7,555 bases of DNA from Pseudomonadota bacterium (GTDB taxonomy: Bacteria > Pseudomonadota > Alphaproteobacteria > UBA8366 > JADFVY01). Of the stretch, positions 1 through 7,555 are shown in pieces (the first letter of the stretch is position 1; each line of letters starts with the position of its first letter). Both the position numbers and the translations under genes were made by a program. The stretch is from positions 1 through 7,555 of the forward strand of contig DAOVHN010000110.1 of assembly GCA_030671915.1 (NCBI GenBank). The letters run 5' to 3'. Below the pieces are notes generated by a model. That model saw nothing but the letters and a program-made list of their open reading frames with translations, did no database searches and was not told the origin of the DNA.

Positions 1-698
1 GAGCCCTCCACGCCACGCGAACCGAAGCCGCGTTTCACGGTTTGGGCGTTGCCCAGCGAGAATCTCATGCTGCTGACAGTCTTGGTGAGGCGCTCATCCA
101 GATATTCCCAGAGCTGGATGATTTCCTGCGCCGAGGCGCAGTTCTTGTCGATCTCCATGACTGTGCGGCCATCGATCATGCTGGCCGCAAAATCGGTGCG
201 GTGATGAATCGTTACCGGCGCCAGCGTGCCGTGCTGCGACAGCGCAATCGCGGCTTCCGCGGTGATGCGCGCCCGCGGGGTCGCGGCGTTTATCACGAAC
301 ACCAGCTTCTTGCCGAGGCGCTCAACCAGCTCGACGGTCGCGCCGGCGGCGCGAAGGTCATGCGGACTGGGACGGCAGGGAATGACCACCAGATCCGCGA
401 CCTCGATGACATGTTCGATCGTAGTGGTAATGGCCGGCGGCGTATCGACCACGCAGGTCTTGATGCCAAGATCCTTCAGGCGATTGATATCCTCGCCGAT
501 TCGGGAAACAAAGGTGTGGGCGAATGCCGGAAACTCTTCCTGGCGCTCGTTCCACCAATCCGCCAGGCTGCCCTGGGGGTCGGTGTCGAGGATGGCAACA
601 GGGCCAGCGCCGGCGATTTCCGCCTGAACCGCAATATGTCCGGCCATGGTCGTCTTACCCGACCCGCCTTTCTGGGATGCACACGCGATAACTCGCAT
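1..698 (-). CDS. ParA/Soj-type P-loop ATPase, copy 1 (C-terminus cut by window edge)
   Basis: The reading frame is open from an ATG at 696-698 to the left edge and gives 232 residues with no stop. It is a small ParA-family ATPase without an N-terminal helix-turn-helix. Such proteins bind ATP as dimers, coat DNA non-specifically and position plasmids, chromosome regions or protein clusters. Visible motifs are deviant Walker A QKGGSGKTT (residues 9-17, signature Lys10 and P-loop Lys15), Walker A' DTDPQG (38-43), Walker B ending in DTPP (85-88), and PCRPSPHD (107-114). All key residues are intact. The start is supported by AGGAG ten bases upstream and by the same MRVI opening in copy 2. Plasmid type Ib ParAs are of similar size (about 200-300 residues). 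No ParB-like partner is visible; downstream sequence lies outside the window. The cargo cannot be told from sequence. The family call is secure. Confidence 0.93.
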   Translation of the reverse strand, partial: MRVIACASQKGGSGKTTMAGHIAVQAEIAGAGPVAILDTDPQGSLADWWNERQEEFPAFAHTFVSRIGEDINRLKDLGIKTCVVDTPPAITTTIEHVIEVADLVVIPCRPSPHDLRAAGATVELVERLGKKLVFVINAATPRARITAEAAIALSQHGTLAPVTIHHRTDFAASMIDGRTVMEIDKNCASAQEIIQLWEYLDERLTKTVSSMRFSLGNAQTVKRGFGSRGVEG

Positions 699-848
699 CT
701 GATTATTACTCCTGGTCGCAAGCCTTGATATGGCTCGCATCGCTGTTGGTCCCGAGCGGCGCGCAAACCGGTATGTTCGCTGTGCTCCACTCCCTTTCCG
801 CAGGCGCCGTGACGCTTCGGTATGGCCTCGAACTCTAATAACGAAACC

Positions 849-863
849 TTAATTCACGGTTAA
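849..863 (-). promoter_or_regulatory. Candidate CtrA binding site (TTAA-N7-TTAA)
   Basis: The 15 bases read TTAA, seven bases, TTAA, with no mismatch. On the minus strand the box reads TTAACCGTGAATTAA, so it also contains the TTAACC start of the classic half-site. CtrA is the alphaproteobacterial cell-cycle response regulator that recognises this spacing. The box lies about 150 bases upstream of the copy 1 start and is the only correctly spaced pair in the island; other TTAA words (892-895, 984-987) stand alone. The AT-rich background raises the chance of a coincidental match, so binding is inferred only. Confidence 0.5.
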
Positions 864-883
864 TATAGTAATGAAAGCCATAT

Positions 884-907
884 AAATAGACTTAAATAAA
901 TCTATTT
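884..907. repeat. 7-bp inverted repeat in the AT-rich island
   Basis: AAATAGA (884-890) and TCTATTT (901-907) are perfect inverted copies with a 10-base spacer. This could be a dimeric regulator or partition-protein site, or a chance product of AT-rich sequence. Confidence 0.4.
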
Positions 908-991
908 CCGCATTTTATCTAAAATCCAAAATAAATTGCTAGCCCCGTGCAAAGTACTATAAAGCCATTACGGCAATAATATGTTAACTAT

Positions 992-997
992 ATTATA
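992..997 (-). promoter_or_regulatory. Perfect TATAAT hexamer on the minus strand, possible -10 element for ParA copy 1
   Basis: The minus strand reads TATAAT here, pointing toward copy 1. At 17-bp spacing the upstream hexamer is CAACTT, a poor -35 match. Use of this site would give a leader of nearly 290 bases. It is weak evidence because the region is AT-rich. Confidence 0.2.
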
Positions 998-1153
998 CAC
1001 TTTATCTCGTGGCTAAGTTGCTGCTCCCGCCAACAAGTTGTAGTTACCGAAGTCAGGTGTTAGTGACACCGCTGCCATGGCGCCACCCGGGGCAATCGGG
1101 ATTACAAGATCGGAGGAAAGGATCGCGCTCGAATTAGCCTCCGGAAAGGCGAA

Positions 1154-1828
1154 TCAGGCCGACGCACCACGCTGTGTGGTGATCGGGGCGTCCGCGACCC
1201 GCGGCGTGGTCTGATCGAGCACGCCGGACAGGAAGTTCCACAGCGCCTCGATTTCACGCGCGCATTCGCCGCCCGGCGCGGCCTCCATAACCGTCAGCCC
1301 ATCGAACATACTGTCAGCATAGTCGGGGTGATTGTAAATCGCGACCGGGCATACCGGACCCGCTTCCGACAGGACTGCTCGTGCCTCATCGGTCAGGCGG
1401 TCACCCTCCGTGGCGCCGTTCAGGACGAAAACCTTCTGTTTGCCCAGGCGATCCACAAGGTCGATTGTTTTCGTCGCTGCTCGCAAATCGTGGGGGCTGG
1501 GGCGGCAGGGAATCACCACCAGATCCGAAATAGCGATCACCTGTTCGATCGTCGGACTGATGGCCGAAGCTGAATCGATGACGCATAGGCCAAAGCCCAT
1601 CTCCCGCAACTGGCCAACGGTCTCGGCCAATTGGTCGATAACGGCATGTGCGAAGGCAGGCTGCTCGGGCTGGCGCGAATTCCACCACTCGGCAAGCGCC
1701 CCTTGCTGGTCCGTATCCAGAAGCACGACGGGGCCGGCGCTGGCAATTTCGGCCTGTACCCCGACATGTCCGACCAGGGTGGTCTTGCCCGCGGCGCCTT
1801 TTTGACAGGCGAAGGTGATTACGCGCAT
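1154..1828 (-). CDS. ParA/Soj-type P-loop ATPase, copy 2 with altered motifs
   Basis: This complete 224-residue protein is a paralogue of copy 1: 86 of the first 140 residues match without gaps, and IPCRPSPHDLRAA (106-118) is identical. It should belong to the same DNA- or cargo-positioning ATPase family. Three motifs differ from the norm. Walker A is QKGAAGKTT (9-17), with the usual second glycine replaced by Ala but both lysines kept. Walker A' is DTDQQG (38-43), with Gln for Pro. Walker B ends in DSAS (85-88) instead of DTPP, keeping the Asp. ATP binding may persist with changed hydrolysis or dimerisation. An in-frame ATG 36 bases upstream (1862-1864) exists, but the inner start matches copy 1 and has GGGAG ten bases before it. 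The gene follows maeB on the same strand after about 220 bases. Family is certain; role is unknown. Confidence 0.9.
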   Translation of the reverse strand: MRVITFACQKGAAGKTTLVGHVGVQAEIASAGPVVLLDTDQQGALAEWWNSRQPEQPAFAHAVIDQLAETVGQLREMGFGLCVIDSASAISPTIEQVIAISDLVVIPCRPSPHDLRAATKTIDLVDRLGKQKVFVLNGATEGDRLTDEARAVLSEAGPVCPVAIYNHPDYADSMFDGLTVMEAAPGGECAREIEALWNFLSGVLDQTTPRVADAPITTQRGASA

Positions 1829-1903
1829 CGGTGTCCCGCTCCCAACGAAAAATACCGTTGCCATCCCGGTTTCCCAGTGGCGCGGGACTGAAACCCGTCC
1901 AGT

Positions 1904-2041
1904 TCAAACTCCCGCCCCTGGATTAAAAAGGGGGAATGTTAAAAAACGCATAACACCGGTGCCCGAAGCGCCACAAAAAATTGCCGTTCGGACAGAACAG
2001 GGGCGGGAACCCGGTCGATTCCTGCCCCTTTGGCAGTTTGA
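1904..2041 (-). other. Overlapping inverted repeats in the maeB trailer / ParA copy 2 leader
   Basis: Three related blocks lie between the maeB stop and copy 2: 2019-2029, 1999-2009 and 1910-1920. The middle block can pair with the first (11 bp with one G-U, 9-base loop), while 1998-2008 pairs perfectly with 1910-1920 over 11 bp. The two pairings exclude each other. An outer pair, TCAAACT (1904-1910) and AGTTTGA (2035-2041), could enclose the whole. On the minus strand T-runs lie at 1980-1975 and near 1946-1939. The arrangement resembles alternative RNA structures of the attenuator kind, but no function is shown. Confidence 0.4.
1999..2029 (-). terminator. maeB: Candidate hairpin terminator after maeB
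   Basis: An 11-bp GC-rich stem (2019-2029 with 1999-2009, one G-U pair, 9-base loop) begins about 18 bases past the maeB stop codon. On the minus strand it is followed by GTTCTGTCC rather than a clean T-run, with TTTTTT only 18 bases further on. Termination may therefore be partial or absent, which leaves room for read-through into ParA copy 2. Confidence 0.4.
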
Positions 2042-2047
2042 GAAAAA

Positions 2048-4321
2048 TCAGGACGGGATGGCGTCGTGTGCCGCCAGCGCCGCCAGCGCCGCCGCATGCA
2101 CGATATCGCTGACCGTGGAGCCCATCGGAACGATCTGCGCCGACTTCGACAGGCCCAGCAGCATCGGCCCGATCACCGACCCGCCGCCCAGTTCCTGCAG
2201 CAGCTTTGCGCTGATATTGGCGCTGTGCAGCGCCGGCATGACCAGCACGTTCGCGGGTCCCGACAGCCGGCAGAAGGGATAGAGGCGCTTCAGTAATGCA
2301 TAGTTCAGCGCCCGGTCGGCCGACATTTCGCCATCGTATTCGAAATCGACCTTGCGGCTGTCCAGGATGCAGACGGCCTCGCGGATGCGTTCGGCGGCGG
2401 GCAGAACCGGGTTGCCGAAATTAGAAAAAGACAGCAGCGCGACGCGGGGCTCCTGCCCCAGTTGGCGGGCCATGGCCGCGCTCTGCATCGCAATGTCCGC
2501 CAGGGCCTCGGGCCCTGGCACTTCATGGACGTTGGTGTCGGCGATAAAGACCGTACGGCCCTTCGCGACCACCATCTGAAGGCCGATAACCCGTTCGCCC
2601 GGCCTCGGGTCGATCACCCGGGTGATGTCCTCCAGGGCAACTGAAAAACTGCGGGTCGCGCCGGTGACCATGGCGTCCGCGTCCCCCTGCACCACCATGC
2701 AGGCCGCGAAAACATTCCGATCCTGGTTGACCAGGCGCTGGCAGTCCCGGAACAGGTAACCCTGTCGTTGCAGCCGGCCATAAAGGAATTCCGCATATTT
2801 CGCGTTGTCGGAGCTCAGGCGGGCGTTATGAATTTCCAGATCGGCCGATTCGTCCAGCCCGATCGATTTCATCGTTTCCTTGATGCGGTGTTCGCGGCCG
2901 ATCAGCACCGGCGTGCCATAGCCCGCGTTCCTGAAGGCGAGTGCCGCGCGAATCACCTGTTCTTCCTCGCCTTCCGCGAAGACCACGCGCCGCGGGTTCG
3001 CGCGCACGACCTCGAACGCCACCTGCAGGCTCGACGCCGTCGGGTCCAGCCGCTGAGTCAGCTCCCGCCGGTACTGGTCCATATCCTCGATCGGCCGCCT
3101 GGCCACGCCACTGTCCATGGCCGCCTTGGCCACGGCGCTGGGTACCGCCACGATCAGGCGGGGGTCGAACGGCACCGGCACGATATAGTCGGGGCCGTAA
3201 CGCAGCCGCTGGCCGCCATAGGCTTTATCGACCTCGTCGGGGATATCCTCGCGCGCCAGTTCGGCCAGCGCATGGGCCGCCGCGATCTTCATTTCGTCAT
3301 TGATCGTGCTGGCCCGCACATCCAGCGCCCCGCGGAAAATATAGGGAAAGCCCAGCACGTTGTTAATCTGGTTCGGATAATCCGACCGGCCGGTTGCGGT
3401 GATTGCATCGTCGCGGACTTCGCGCACCTCCTCGGGCGTGATTTCCGGGTCCGGGTTCGCCATGGCGAAGACGATGGGCCTGGCCGCCATGGAGGCAACC
3501 ATCTCCTTGTCCACCGCGCCCTTGACCGACAGGCCGACAAAGATGTCGGCACCCTTCATCGCATCGGCCAGCGTCCGCGCGTCGGTATTGGCGGCGTGGG
3601 CCGATTTCCACTGGTTCATCCCCTCCTCGCGGCCCTGATATATGACGCCTTTCGAATCGCACAGGATGACATTGTCATGCTTCATGCCCATGGCCTTCAG
3701 CAGCTCAACACAGGCGATGGACGCGGCGCCCGCGCCATTGACAACCATCTTGCTGTCTCCAAGCGTCCGCCCGGTCAGTTGCAGCGCGTTGATCAGGCCG
3801 GCGGTGGTGATGATGGCGGTGCCGTGCTGGTCGTCATGGAATACCGGGATATCCATCAACTCGCGTAGGCGCTGCTCGATCACGAAACATTCCGGCGCCT
3901 TGATGTCTTCCAGGTTGATGCCGCCGATTCCCTTGCCCAGGTAGCGCACGCAATTGACGAATTCGTCCACGTCGGTGGTGTCGACCTCCAGGTCGATGCC
4001 GTCGATGTCGGCGAACCGCTTGAACAGCACCGCCTTGCCCTCCATCACCGGCTTGGCGGCGGCCGCACCGATATGGCCCAACCCCAGTACTGCCGTGCCG
4101 TTCGAAATTACCGCCACCACATTGCCGCGGTTGGTGTATTTGTATGATAAGGCCTCGTCATCGGCGATGCGCAGGCAAGGGACCGCAACACCCGGCGAAT
4201 AGGCCAGCGTCAGGTCGCGCTGGGTGGTCAGTGGCTTGGTGGCCGCAATCTCTAACTTGCCGGGGCGGCCGCTGGAGTGGAATTGCAGCGCCTCTTCGTC
4301 GGTAAAGCTTGTGTCGTCCAT
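2048..4321 (-). CDS. maeB: NADP-dependent malic enzyme (MaeB type) with C-terminal phosphotransacetylase-like domain
   Basis: This cytoplasmic enzyme oxidatively decarboxylates malate to pyruvate, usually making NADPH, and links the TCA cycle to acetyl-CoA supply and gluconeogenesis. The 757 residues match the usual MaeB length. The malic enzyme part (about 10-425) shows AYSPGV with the catalytic Tyr41, Lys96 in EGKAVLFK, metal ligands Glu138-Asp139 in NLEDIKAP and Asp164 in FHDDQHGT, nucleotide-binding GAGAAS (196-201), and [12 protein letters not shown] (320-331). Residues from about 430 to 757 form a phosphotransacetylase-like domain ([10 protein letters not shown] near 445, VTGATRSFS, ending [19 protein letters not shown]). 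In characterised MaeB proteins this tail is not an active transacetylase but oligomerises and senses acetyl-CoA. The start has AGG eight bases upstream. It is read divergently from mutS. NADP preference is inferred from the family. Confidence 0.96.
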   Translation of the reverse strand: MDDTSFTDEEALQFHSSGRPGKLEIAATKPLTTQRDLTLAYSPGVAVPCLRIADDEALSYKYTNRGNVVAVISNGTAVLGLGHIGAAAAKPVMEGKAVLFKRFADIDGIDLEVDTTDVDEFVNCVRYLGKGIGGINLEDIKAPECFVIEQRLRELMDIPVFHDDQHGTAIITTAGLINALQLTGRTLGDSKMVVNGAGAASIACVELLKAMGMKHDNVILCDSKGVIYQGREEGMNQWKSAHAANTDARTLADAMKGADIFVGLSVKGAVDKEMVASMAARPIVFAMANPDPEITPEEVREVRDDAITATGRSDYPNQINNVLGFPYIFRGALDVRASTINDEMKIAAAHALAELAREDIPDEVDKAYGGQRLRYGPDYIVPVPFDPRLIVAVPSAVAKAAMDSGVARRPIEDMDQYRRELTQRLDPTASSLQVAFEVVRANPRRVVFAEGEEEQVIRAALAFRNAGYGTPVLIGREHRIKETMKSIGLDESADLEIHNARLSSDNAKYAEFLYGRLQRQGYLFRDCQRLVNQDRNVFAACMVVQGDADAMVTGATRSFSVALEDITRVIDPRPGERVIGLQMVVAKGRTVFIADTNVHEVPGPEALADIAMQSAAMARQLGQEPRVALLSFSNFGNPVLPAAERIREAVCILDSRKVDFEYDGEMSADRALNYALLKRLYPFCRLSGPANVLVMPALHSANISAKLLQELGGGSVIGPMLLGLSKSAQIVPMGSTVSDIVHAAALAALAAHDAIPS

Positions 4322-4512
4322 AACTTAAGCCTGCCTGTTCATATATTGATGCCTTGGCTGCCGGGTATGGGCCTGCCCACCCGGTTGGGCGGTTCATAAC
4401 GCATAGTCCGATTACCGACGCCTGTTTGTCCACAGCTTTTCAGGGAAATGAGTCATTATCACCGGGCCTTGGTATTACCCACCGGTGGCTTCGCATGCTA
4501 TTTTCCTCTTCC
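4322..4512. promoter_or_regulatory. Divergent maeB/mutS promoter region
   Basis: This 191-base gap separates the maeB and mutS starts and must hold promoters for both unless mutS is read from within maeB. I see no strong -35/-10 pair on either strand. It contains a 7-bp hairpin (4373-4379 with 4386-4392, one G-U pair), TTGTCCACA (4426-4434), one mismatch from a DnaA box, and one GAGTC (4450-4454), a CcrM-type GANTC methylation site. Confidence 0.5.
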
Positions 4513-7158
4513 ATGAGCAAGCCCGCCGCCAAACCCGCCATCACACCGATGATGGCCCAGTATCTGGAAATCAAGCAGGCCAATCCCGATTGCCTGCTGT
4601 TTTACCGGATGGGCGATTTCTATGAGCTGTTCTTCGAGGACGCGGTGAAGGCCTCGGCCACGCTGGATATTACGCTGACCAAGCGCGGCCATCACGAGGG
4701 CGAGGACATCCCGATGTGCGGTGTGCCCGTCCATTCCGCCGACGGCTATCTGCAGCGCCTGATCCGGGCCGGCCATAAGGTGGCGGTCTGCGAGCAGATG
4801 GAAAACCCGGCCGAGGCCAGGAAACGTGGCGCCAAATCGGTGGTCCAGCGCGCGGTGGTGCGGCTCGTCACCGCCGGCACCATCACCGAGGACACGCTGC
4901 TGGATGCCAGGGCGCATAATTACCTCGCCGCCCTCGCCGTCGCGGCGGGTGAGCTGGGGCTGGCCTGGATGGACGTATCGACCGGCGAGTTCCTGGTCCA
5001 GCCGGTGACCGACGCGTCGCTTGGCGCCGTGCTGGCCCGCATTGCACCGGGCGAGCTGATTCTGCCCGAAAAGCTGCTGGAACGGCCCGAACTGTTCGAG
5101 CTGCTGGGCGACTGGAAGTCGGCGCTCTCGCCCCTGCCCGGCAGCCGATTCGATTCGCAGAACGGCCGCAAGCGGCTGGAAGCGCTGTATGGCGTGGCGG
5201 CGCTGGACGGGTTCGGCGCCTTCGGGCGGCCGGAACTGGCGGCGGCCGGCGCGCTGGTTGATTATGTCGAGCTGACCCAGGTCGGCAAGCTGCCGCGCCT
5301 CGACCCGCCGCGCCGGCTGGCGGTCGATGCGGTGATGGAGATCGATGCCGCGACCAGACGCAATCTGGAACTCGCCCGCACCCTCTCCGGCGATCGCAAG
5401 GGCAGCCTGTTGTCCGTTATCGACCGCACGGTAACCGGCGGCGGGGCGCGGCTGATGGCGGCGCGGATGGCGGCCCCGTTGACCGACCCGGCCGCGATCG
5501 ACGCGCGGCTCGACATGGTGCAGTTCTTCCTCGACGAATCGGGCTTGCGCGATTCCCTGCGTGGCACCCTGCGCGGTAGCCCGGATGCCGAACGGTCGTT
5601 GTCGCGCCTGACGCTGGCGCGTGGGGGACCGCGCGATCTTTCCGCCATCGGCGAAACGCTGAAACGGACGGAGGCCATCCGTGCCGAAATGGCTGCCCTC
5701 GCGCCGCCGCCGGGCATCGGCGCGGCGCTGGAGGATTTCGGCCATCACGAGGGACTGCGCGACCGGCTGGACCGCGCGCTGGCCGAGGACATGCCGCTGC
5801 AGGCCCGCGACGGCGGCTTTATCGCCGCCGGCTACGCGCTACAGCTGGATGAGTTGCGCCAGTTGCGCGACGAAAGCCGACGCCTGATCGCCAATCTGGA
5901 GGCGCGCTACCGCAAGGAAACCGGCATCGGCTCGCTGAAGGTGCGGCACAACAACGTGCTCGGCTACTTCGTCGAGGTCACGCCGATCCATGCCGACAAG
6001 CTGGGCGAGGAATTCATCCATCGCCAGACGCTGGCCGGGGCGGTGCGCTATTCGACGGTGGAACTGGCCGAACTGGCCCGTTCGATTTCCGAGGCCGCGG
6101 ACAAGGCGCTGGCGGTGGAGCTGCGGCTGTTCGAGGATCTGGTGGGCGAAGTGACAAGCCGCGCCGAGCCGCTGGCCCGCATGGCCGCCGCCCTGGCCCG
6201 GCTGGACGTCGCGGCGGCCAGCGCCGAACTGGCGGCCGAGCGCCGCTATTGCCGCCCGGTCGTTGACGACTCCCGCGCATTCCATATCGAGGGCGGCCGG
6301 CACCCCGTGGTCGAGGCCGCGCTGGAGGCATCGCAGGAAAGCGCCTTCGTCGCCAATGATTGCGACCTCGCGGAAGACCGCCGCCTGTGGCTGGTAACCG
6401 GCCCCAACATGGCGGGTAAGAGTACTTTCCTGCGCCAGAACGCCCTGATCGCCGTGATGGCCCAGAGCGGCTGTTACGTACCCGCCGCCGCCGCCCGTAT
6501 CGGGATCGTGGACCGGCTGTTCAGCCGCGTCGGCGCGGCGGACGATCTGGCGCGCGGACGCTCCACCTTCATGGTGGAAATGGTCGAGACCGCGGCGATC
6601 CTGAACCAGGCGGGACCGCGCGCGCTGGTGATCCTGGACGAGATCGGCCGCGGCACCGCCACCTTCGACGGGCTGTCGATCGCCTGGGCCTGCGTCGAGC
6701 ATCTGCATGAGGCGAATCGCTGCCGCGCCCTGTTCGCGACGCATTACCATGAACTCACCGCGTTGGCCTCGCGGCTGGAGGCAATGAAGCCGCACAGCAT
6801 GCGGGTCAAGGAGTGGCAGGGCGACGTGGTCTTCCTGCACGAGGTCGAGCCCGGCGCCGCCGACCGGTCCTACGGCATCCATGTGGCGCGGCTCGCCGGC
6901 CTGCCCGATGCGGTTATCACCCGCGCCGAGGACGTGCTGAAGACGCTGGAGACCGGCGAACAATCCGGCGCGGTGGCCAGGCTGGCCGACGATTTGCCCC
7001 TGTTCGCGGTGGCGCCGCAAGACGCACCATCCGCCGCCCCCACCGGGCCATCGGCGGTGGAGGAGGCATTGGCCGAAATCAGCCCCGACAACCTGACCCC
7101 ACGCGAGGCTCTGGAAGAGCTCTACCGGCTGAAACGCATCGCCGACGGCGATGACTGA
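4513..7158 (+). CDS. mutS: DNA mismatch repair protein MutS
   Basis: MutS binds mispaired or looped DNA and uses ATP to recruit MutL in methyl-independent or nick-directed repair. The 881 residues are close to the family norm (E. coli 853). The mismatch-reading Phe-X-Glu lies in MGDFYELF as Phe36 and Glu38, the same numbers as in E. coli, which supports this ATG. The connector, lever and clamp domains follow (about 130-585), then the ATPase: Walker [10 protein letters not shown] (630-638), ABC-type signature region [11 protein letters not shown] (near 685), Walker B LDEIGRGT with Asp709-Glu710, and His744 in [13 protein letters not shown] (827-831) is a likely beta-clamp contact, and the end [18 protein letters not shown] is the C-terminal oligomerisation helix. 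No Shine-Dalgarno precedes 4513. An in-frame ATG at 4495, six bases after GGTGG, would add MLFSSS. The last 8 bases overlap the next gene. Confidence 0.97.
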   Translation: MSKPAAKPAITPMMAQYLEIKQANPDCLLFYRMGDFYELFFEDAVKASATLDITLTKRGHHEGEDIPMCGVPVHSADGYLQRLIRAGHKVAVCEQMENPAEARKRGAKSVVQRAVVRLVTAGTITEDTLLDARAHNYLAALAVAAGELGLAWMDVSTGEFLVQPVTDASLGAVLARIAPGELILPEKLLERPELFELLGDWKSALSPLPGSRFDSQNGRKRLEALYGVAALDGFGAFGRPELAAAGALVDYVELTQVGKLPRLDPPRRLAVDAVMEIDAATRRNLELARTLSGDRKGSLLSVIDRTVTGGGARLMAARMAAPLTDPAAIDARLDMVQFFLDESGLRDSLRGTLRGSPDAERSLSRLTLARGGPRDLSAIGETLKRTEAIRAEMAALAPPPGIGAALEDFGHHEGLRDRLDRALAEDMPLQARDGGFIAAGYALQLDELRQLRDESRRLIANLEARYRKETGIGSLKVRHNNVLGYFVEVTPIHADKLGEEFIHRQTLAGAVRYSTVELAELARSISEAADKALAVELRLFEDLVGEVTSRAEPLARMAAALARLDVAAASAELAAERRYCRPVVDDSRAFHIEGGRHPVVEAALEASQESAFVANDCDLAEDRRLWLVTGPNMAGKSTFLRQNALIAVMAQSGCYVPAAAARIGIVDRLFSRVGAADDLARGRSTFMVEMVETAAILNQAGPRALVILDEIGRGTATFDGLSIAWACVEHLHEANRCRALFATHYHELTALASRLEAMKPHSMRVKEWQGDVVFLHEVEPGAADRSYGIHVARLAGLPDAVITRAEDVLKTLETGEQSGAVARLADDLPLFAVAPQDAPSAAPTGPSAVEEALAEISPDNLTPREALEELYRLKRIADGDD

Positions 7159-7555
7159 GATCGAACGACATGTCGACGATATCAACGCGATCCTGGACGC
7201 GGTGCGCGCCGATACCGCTATTCCGCAAGCGCATCTGTCGGCGATGGCGCATCGCTACCTGGCCTCCTCGCCAGAGGCGCGCGGTCGCATTTCGCCGGAC
7301 GCCCTGGCTGAGCTGATCCAAAGCGAATTGACCGGCCGCTTCATCCATCAAGGCCGCGAGGTCGACGAGACCCAGGCCATGCGCATGCTGGCCGCCGCCC
7401 TGCGCCGGGCCGAGGTGGATATCGAAGACCGCACCCATTTTGTCCCTTGCCGCCTGTTCGACGACGGCGGGCCAACGGGGCTGGCCGTCGGCCCGGTCAC
7501 CTTCCAGCACACCAAAGCCTTCCGCCAGGCCCAGGACAAAGCCATTGCCGGCGAC
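7151..7555 (+). CDS. Hypothetical protein, overlapping the end of mutS (C-terminus cut by window edge)
   Basis: A frame opens at ATG 7151-7153, inside the final codons of mutS, and stays open for 135 codons to the right edge. The protein begins [16 protein letters not shown] and I do not recognise a family. It appears soluble: there is no signal peptide or membrane segment. The first 90 residues look mostly helical and rich in Ala, Arg and Glu; then comes a segment with [11 protein letters not shown] and VGPVTF (near 97-119) that looks like the start of a beta-rich or mixed region. The 8-base overlap suggests translation coupled to mutS. No clear Shine-Dalgarno is visible before the ATG, so the start is uncertain. 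GC-rich third positions fit a real gene. In many alphaproteobacteria glnD follows mutS; this sequence is not a recognisable GlnD start. Confidence 0.7.
   Translation, partial: MTEIERHVDDINAILDAVRADTAIPQAHLSAMAHRYLASSPEARGRISPDALAELIQSELTGRFIHQGREVDETQAMRMLAAALRRAEVDIEDRTHFVPCRLFDDGGPTGLAVGPVTFQHTKAFRQAQDKAIAGD

Larger units (their letters stand above)
699..1153. other. Gene-free gap between the two ParA genes with an AT-rich core
   Basis: This 455-base stretch holds no convincing coding frame. Its core is strikingly AT-rich: I count 49 G/C in 841-1010 (about 29%), against visibly GC-rich flanks. The core carries a perfect CtrA-type box, a 7-bp inverted repeat, a separated 9-bp inverted repeat, the direct repeat AAAGCCAT (874-881 and 961-968), the direct repeat AAATAAAT (894-901 and 929-936), and TTATACACT (993-1001), which is one mismatch from a DnaA box. 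The GC-rich part nearer copy 2 (1021-1153) shows only a 5-bp hairpin (1056-1060 with 1066-1070) and a TGGCGCCA palindrome (1078-1085). The gap should contain the promoter of copy 1. A centromere-like or other protein-binding role is possible but unproven. Confidence 0.7.

Noticed and set aside
42..728. 228-codon plus-strand frame opposite ParA copy 1
   Set aside because: The minus strand encodes clear ParA motifs over the same bases; the plus frame has no recognisable features and is an antisense shadow in GC-rich DNA.
837..1010. Chromosomal replication origin
   Set aside because: There is AT-rich DNA, one CtrA-type box and one near DnaA box, but no cluster of DnaA boxes and no hemE, dnaA or similar origin neighbours.
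1112..1142. GGAGG/CCTCC hairpin downstream of ParA copy 2
   Set aside because: Five-bp stem with a loop of over 20 bases and no T-run; not a convincing terminator.
1829..1864. Upstream in-frame start of ParA copy 2
   Set aside because: Copy 1 begins at the equivalent MRVI, and GGGAG is correctly placed before the inner start.
2768..3868. 366-codon plus-strand frame opposite maeB
   Set aside because: It is rich in His, Arg and Gly with no family signature, and lies opposite the conserved malic enzyme domain.
4354..4512. Longer N-terminus of MutS beginning at 4354
   Set aside because: The added 53 residues do not resemble MutS, and starting at 4513 puts Phe36 and Glu38 at the E. coli positions.
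4498..5748. 416-codon minus-strand frame opposite the mutS N-terminal half
   Set aside because: Low-complexity Arg/Gly/Gln composition typical of antisense frames; mutS is unambiguous on the other strand.
5839..7185. 448-codon minus-strand frame opposite the mutS ATPase domain
   Set aside because: Long antisense frame caused by GC-rich third positions; no motifs and no plausible start signal.

Overview
This window looks like chromosomal DNA from a GC-rich alphaproteobacterium, possibly Rhodospirillales-like. The evidence is high-GC codon use, a MaeB-type malic enzyme with a phosphotransacetylase-like tail, an alphaproteobacterial-looking MutS next to it, and a perfect CtrA-type box (TTAA-N7-TTAA). 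The placement is inferred from the proteins and was not checked by a database search.

Layout. Positions 1-698 (minus) hold the N-terminal 232 codons of a small ParA-type ATPase (copy 1) that runs off the left edge. Positions 699-1153 hold no gene. Within that gap is an AT-rich island (about 29% GC over 841-1010) carrying the CtrA-type box and several short repeats. Positions 1154-1828 (minus) hold a second, complete ParA-type ATPase (copy 2). It matches copy 1 at 86 of the first 140 aligned residues but has altered Walker A, Walker A' and Walker B motifs. Positions 1829-2047 are a leader/trailer region with overlapping inverted repeats. Positions 2048-4321 (minus) encode NADP-type malic enzyme MaeB. 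A 191-base divergent promoter region follows, then mutS on the plus strand (about 4513-7158). An unrecognised gene starts inside the end of mutS (7151) and runs off the right edge.

How the genes relate. maeB (malate to pyruvate) and mutS (mismatch repair) are housekeeping genes read away from each other. The two ParA-type genes lie downstream of maeB on the same strand and have no visible ParB or adaptor partner. A partner, if present, could lie past the left edge, downstream of copy 1. The least ordinary part of the window is this ParA pair together with the AT-rich, CtrA-box-bearing gap between them. The other points worth checking are the mutually exclusive hairpins ahead of copy 2 and the unknown gene overlapping the end of mutS.
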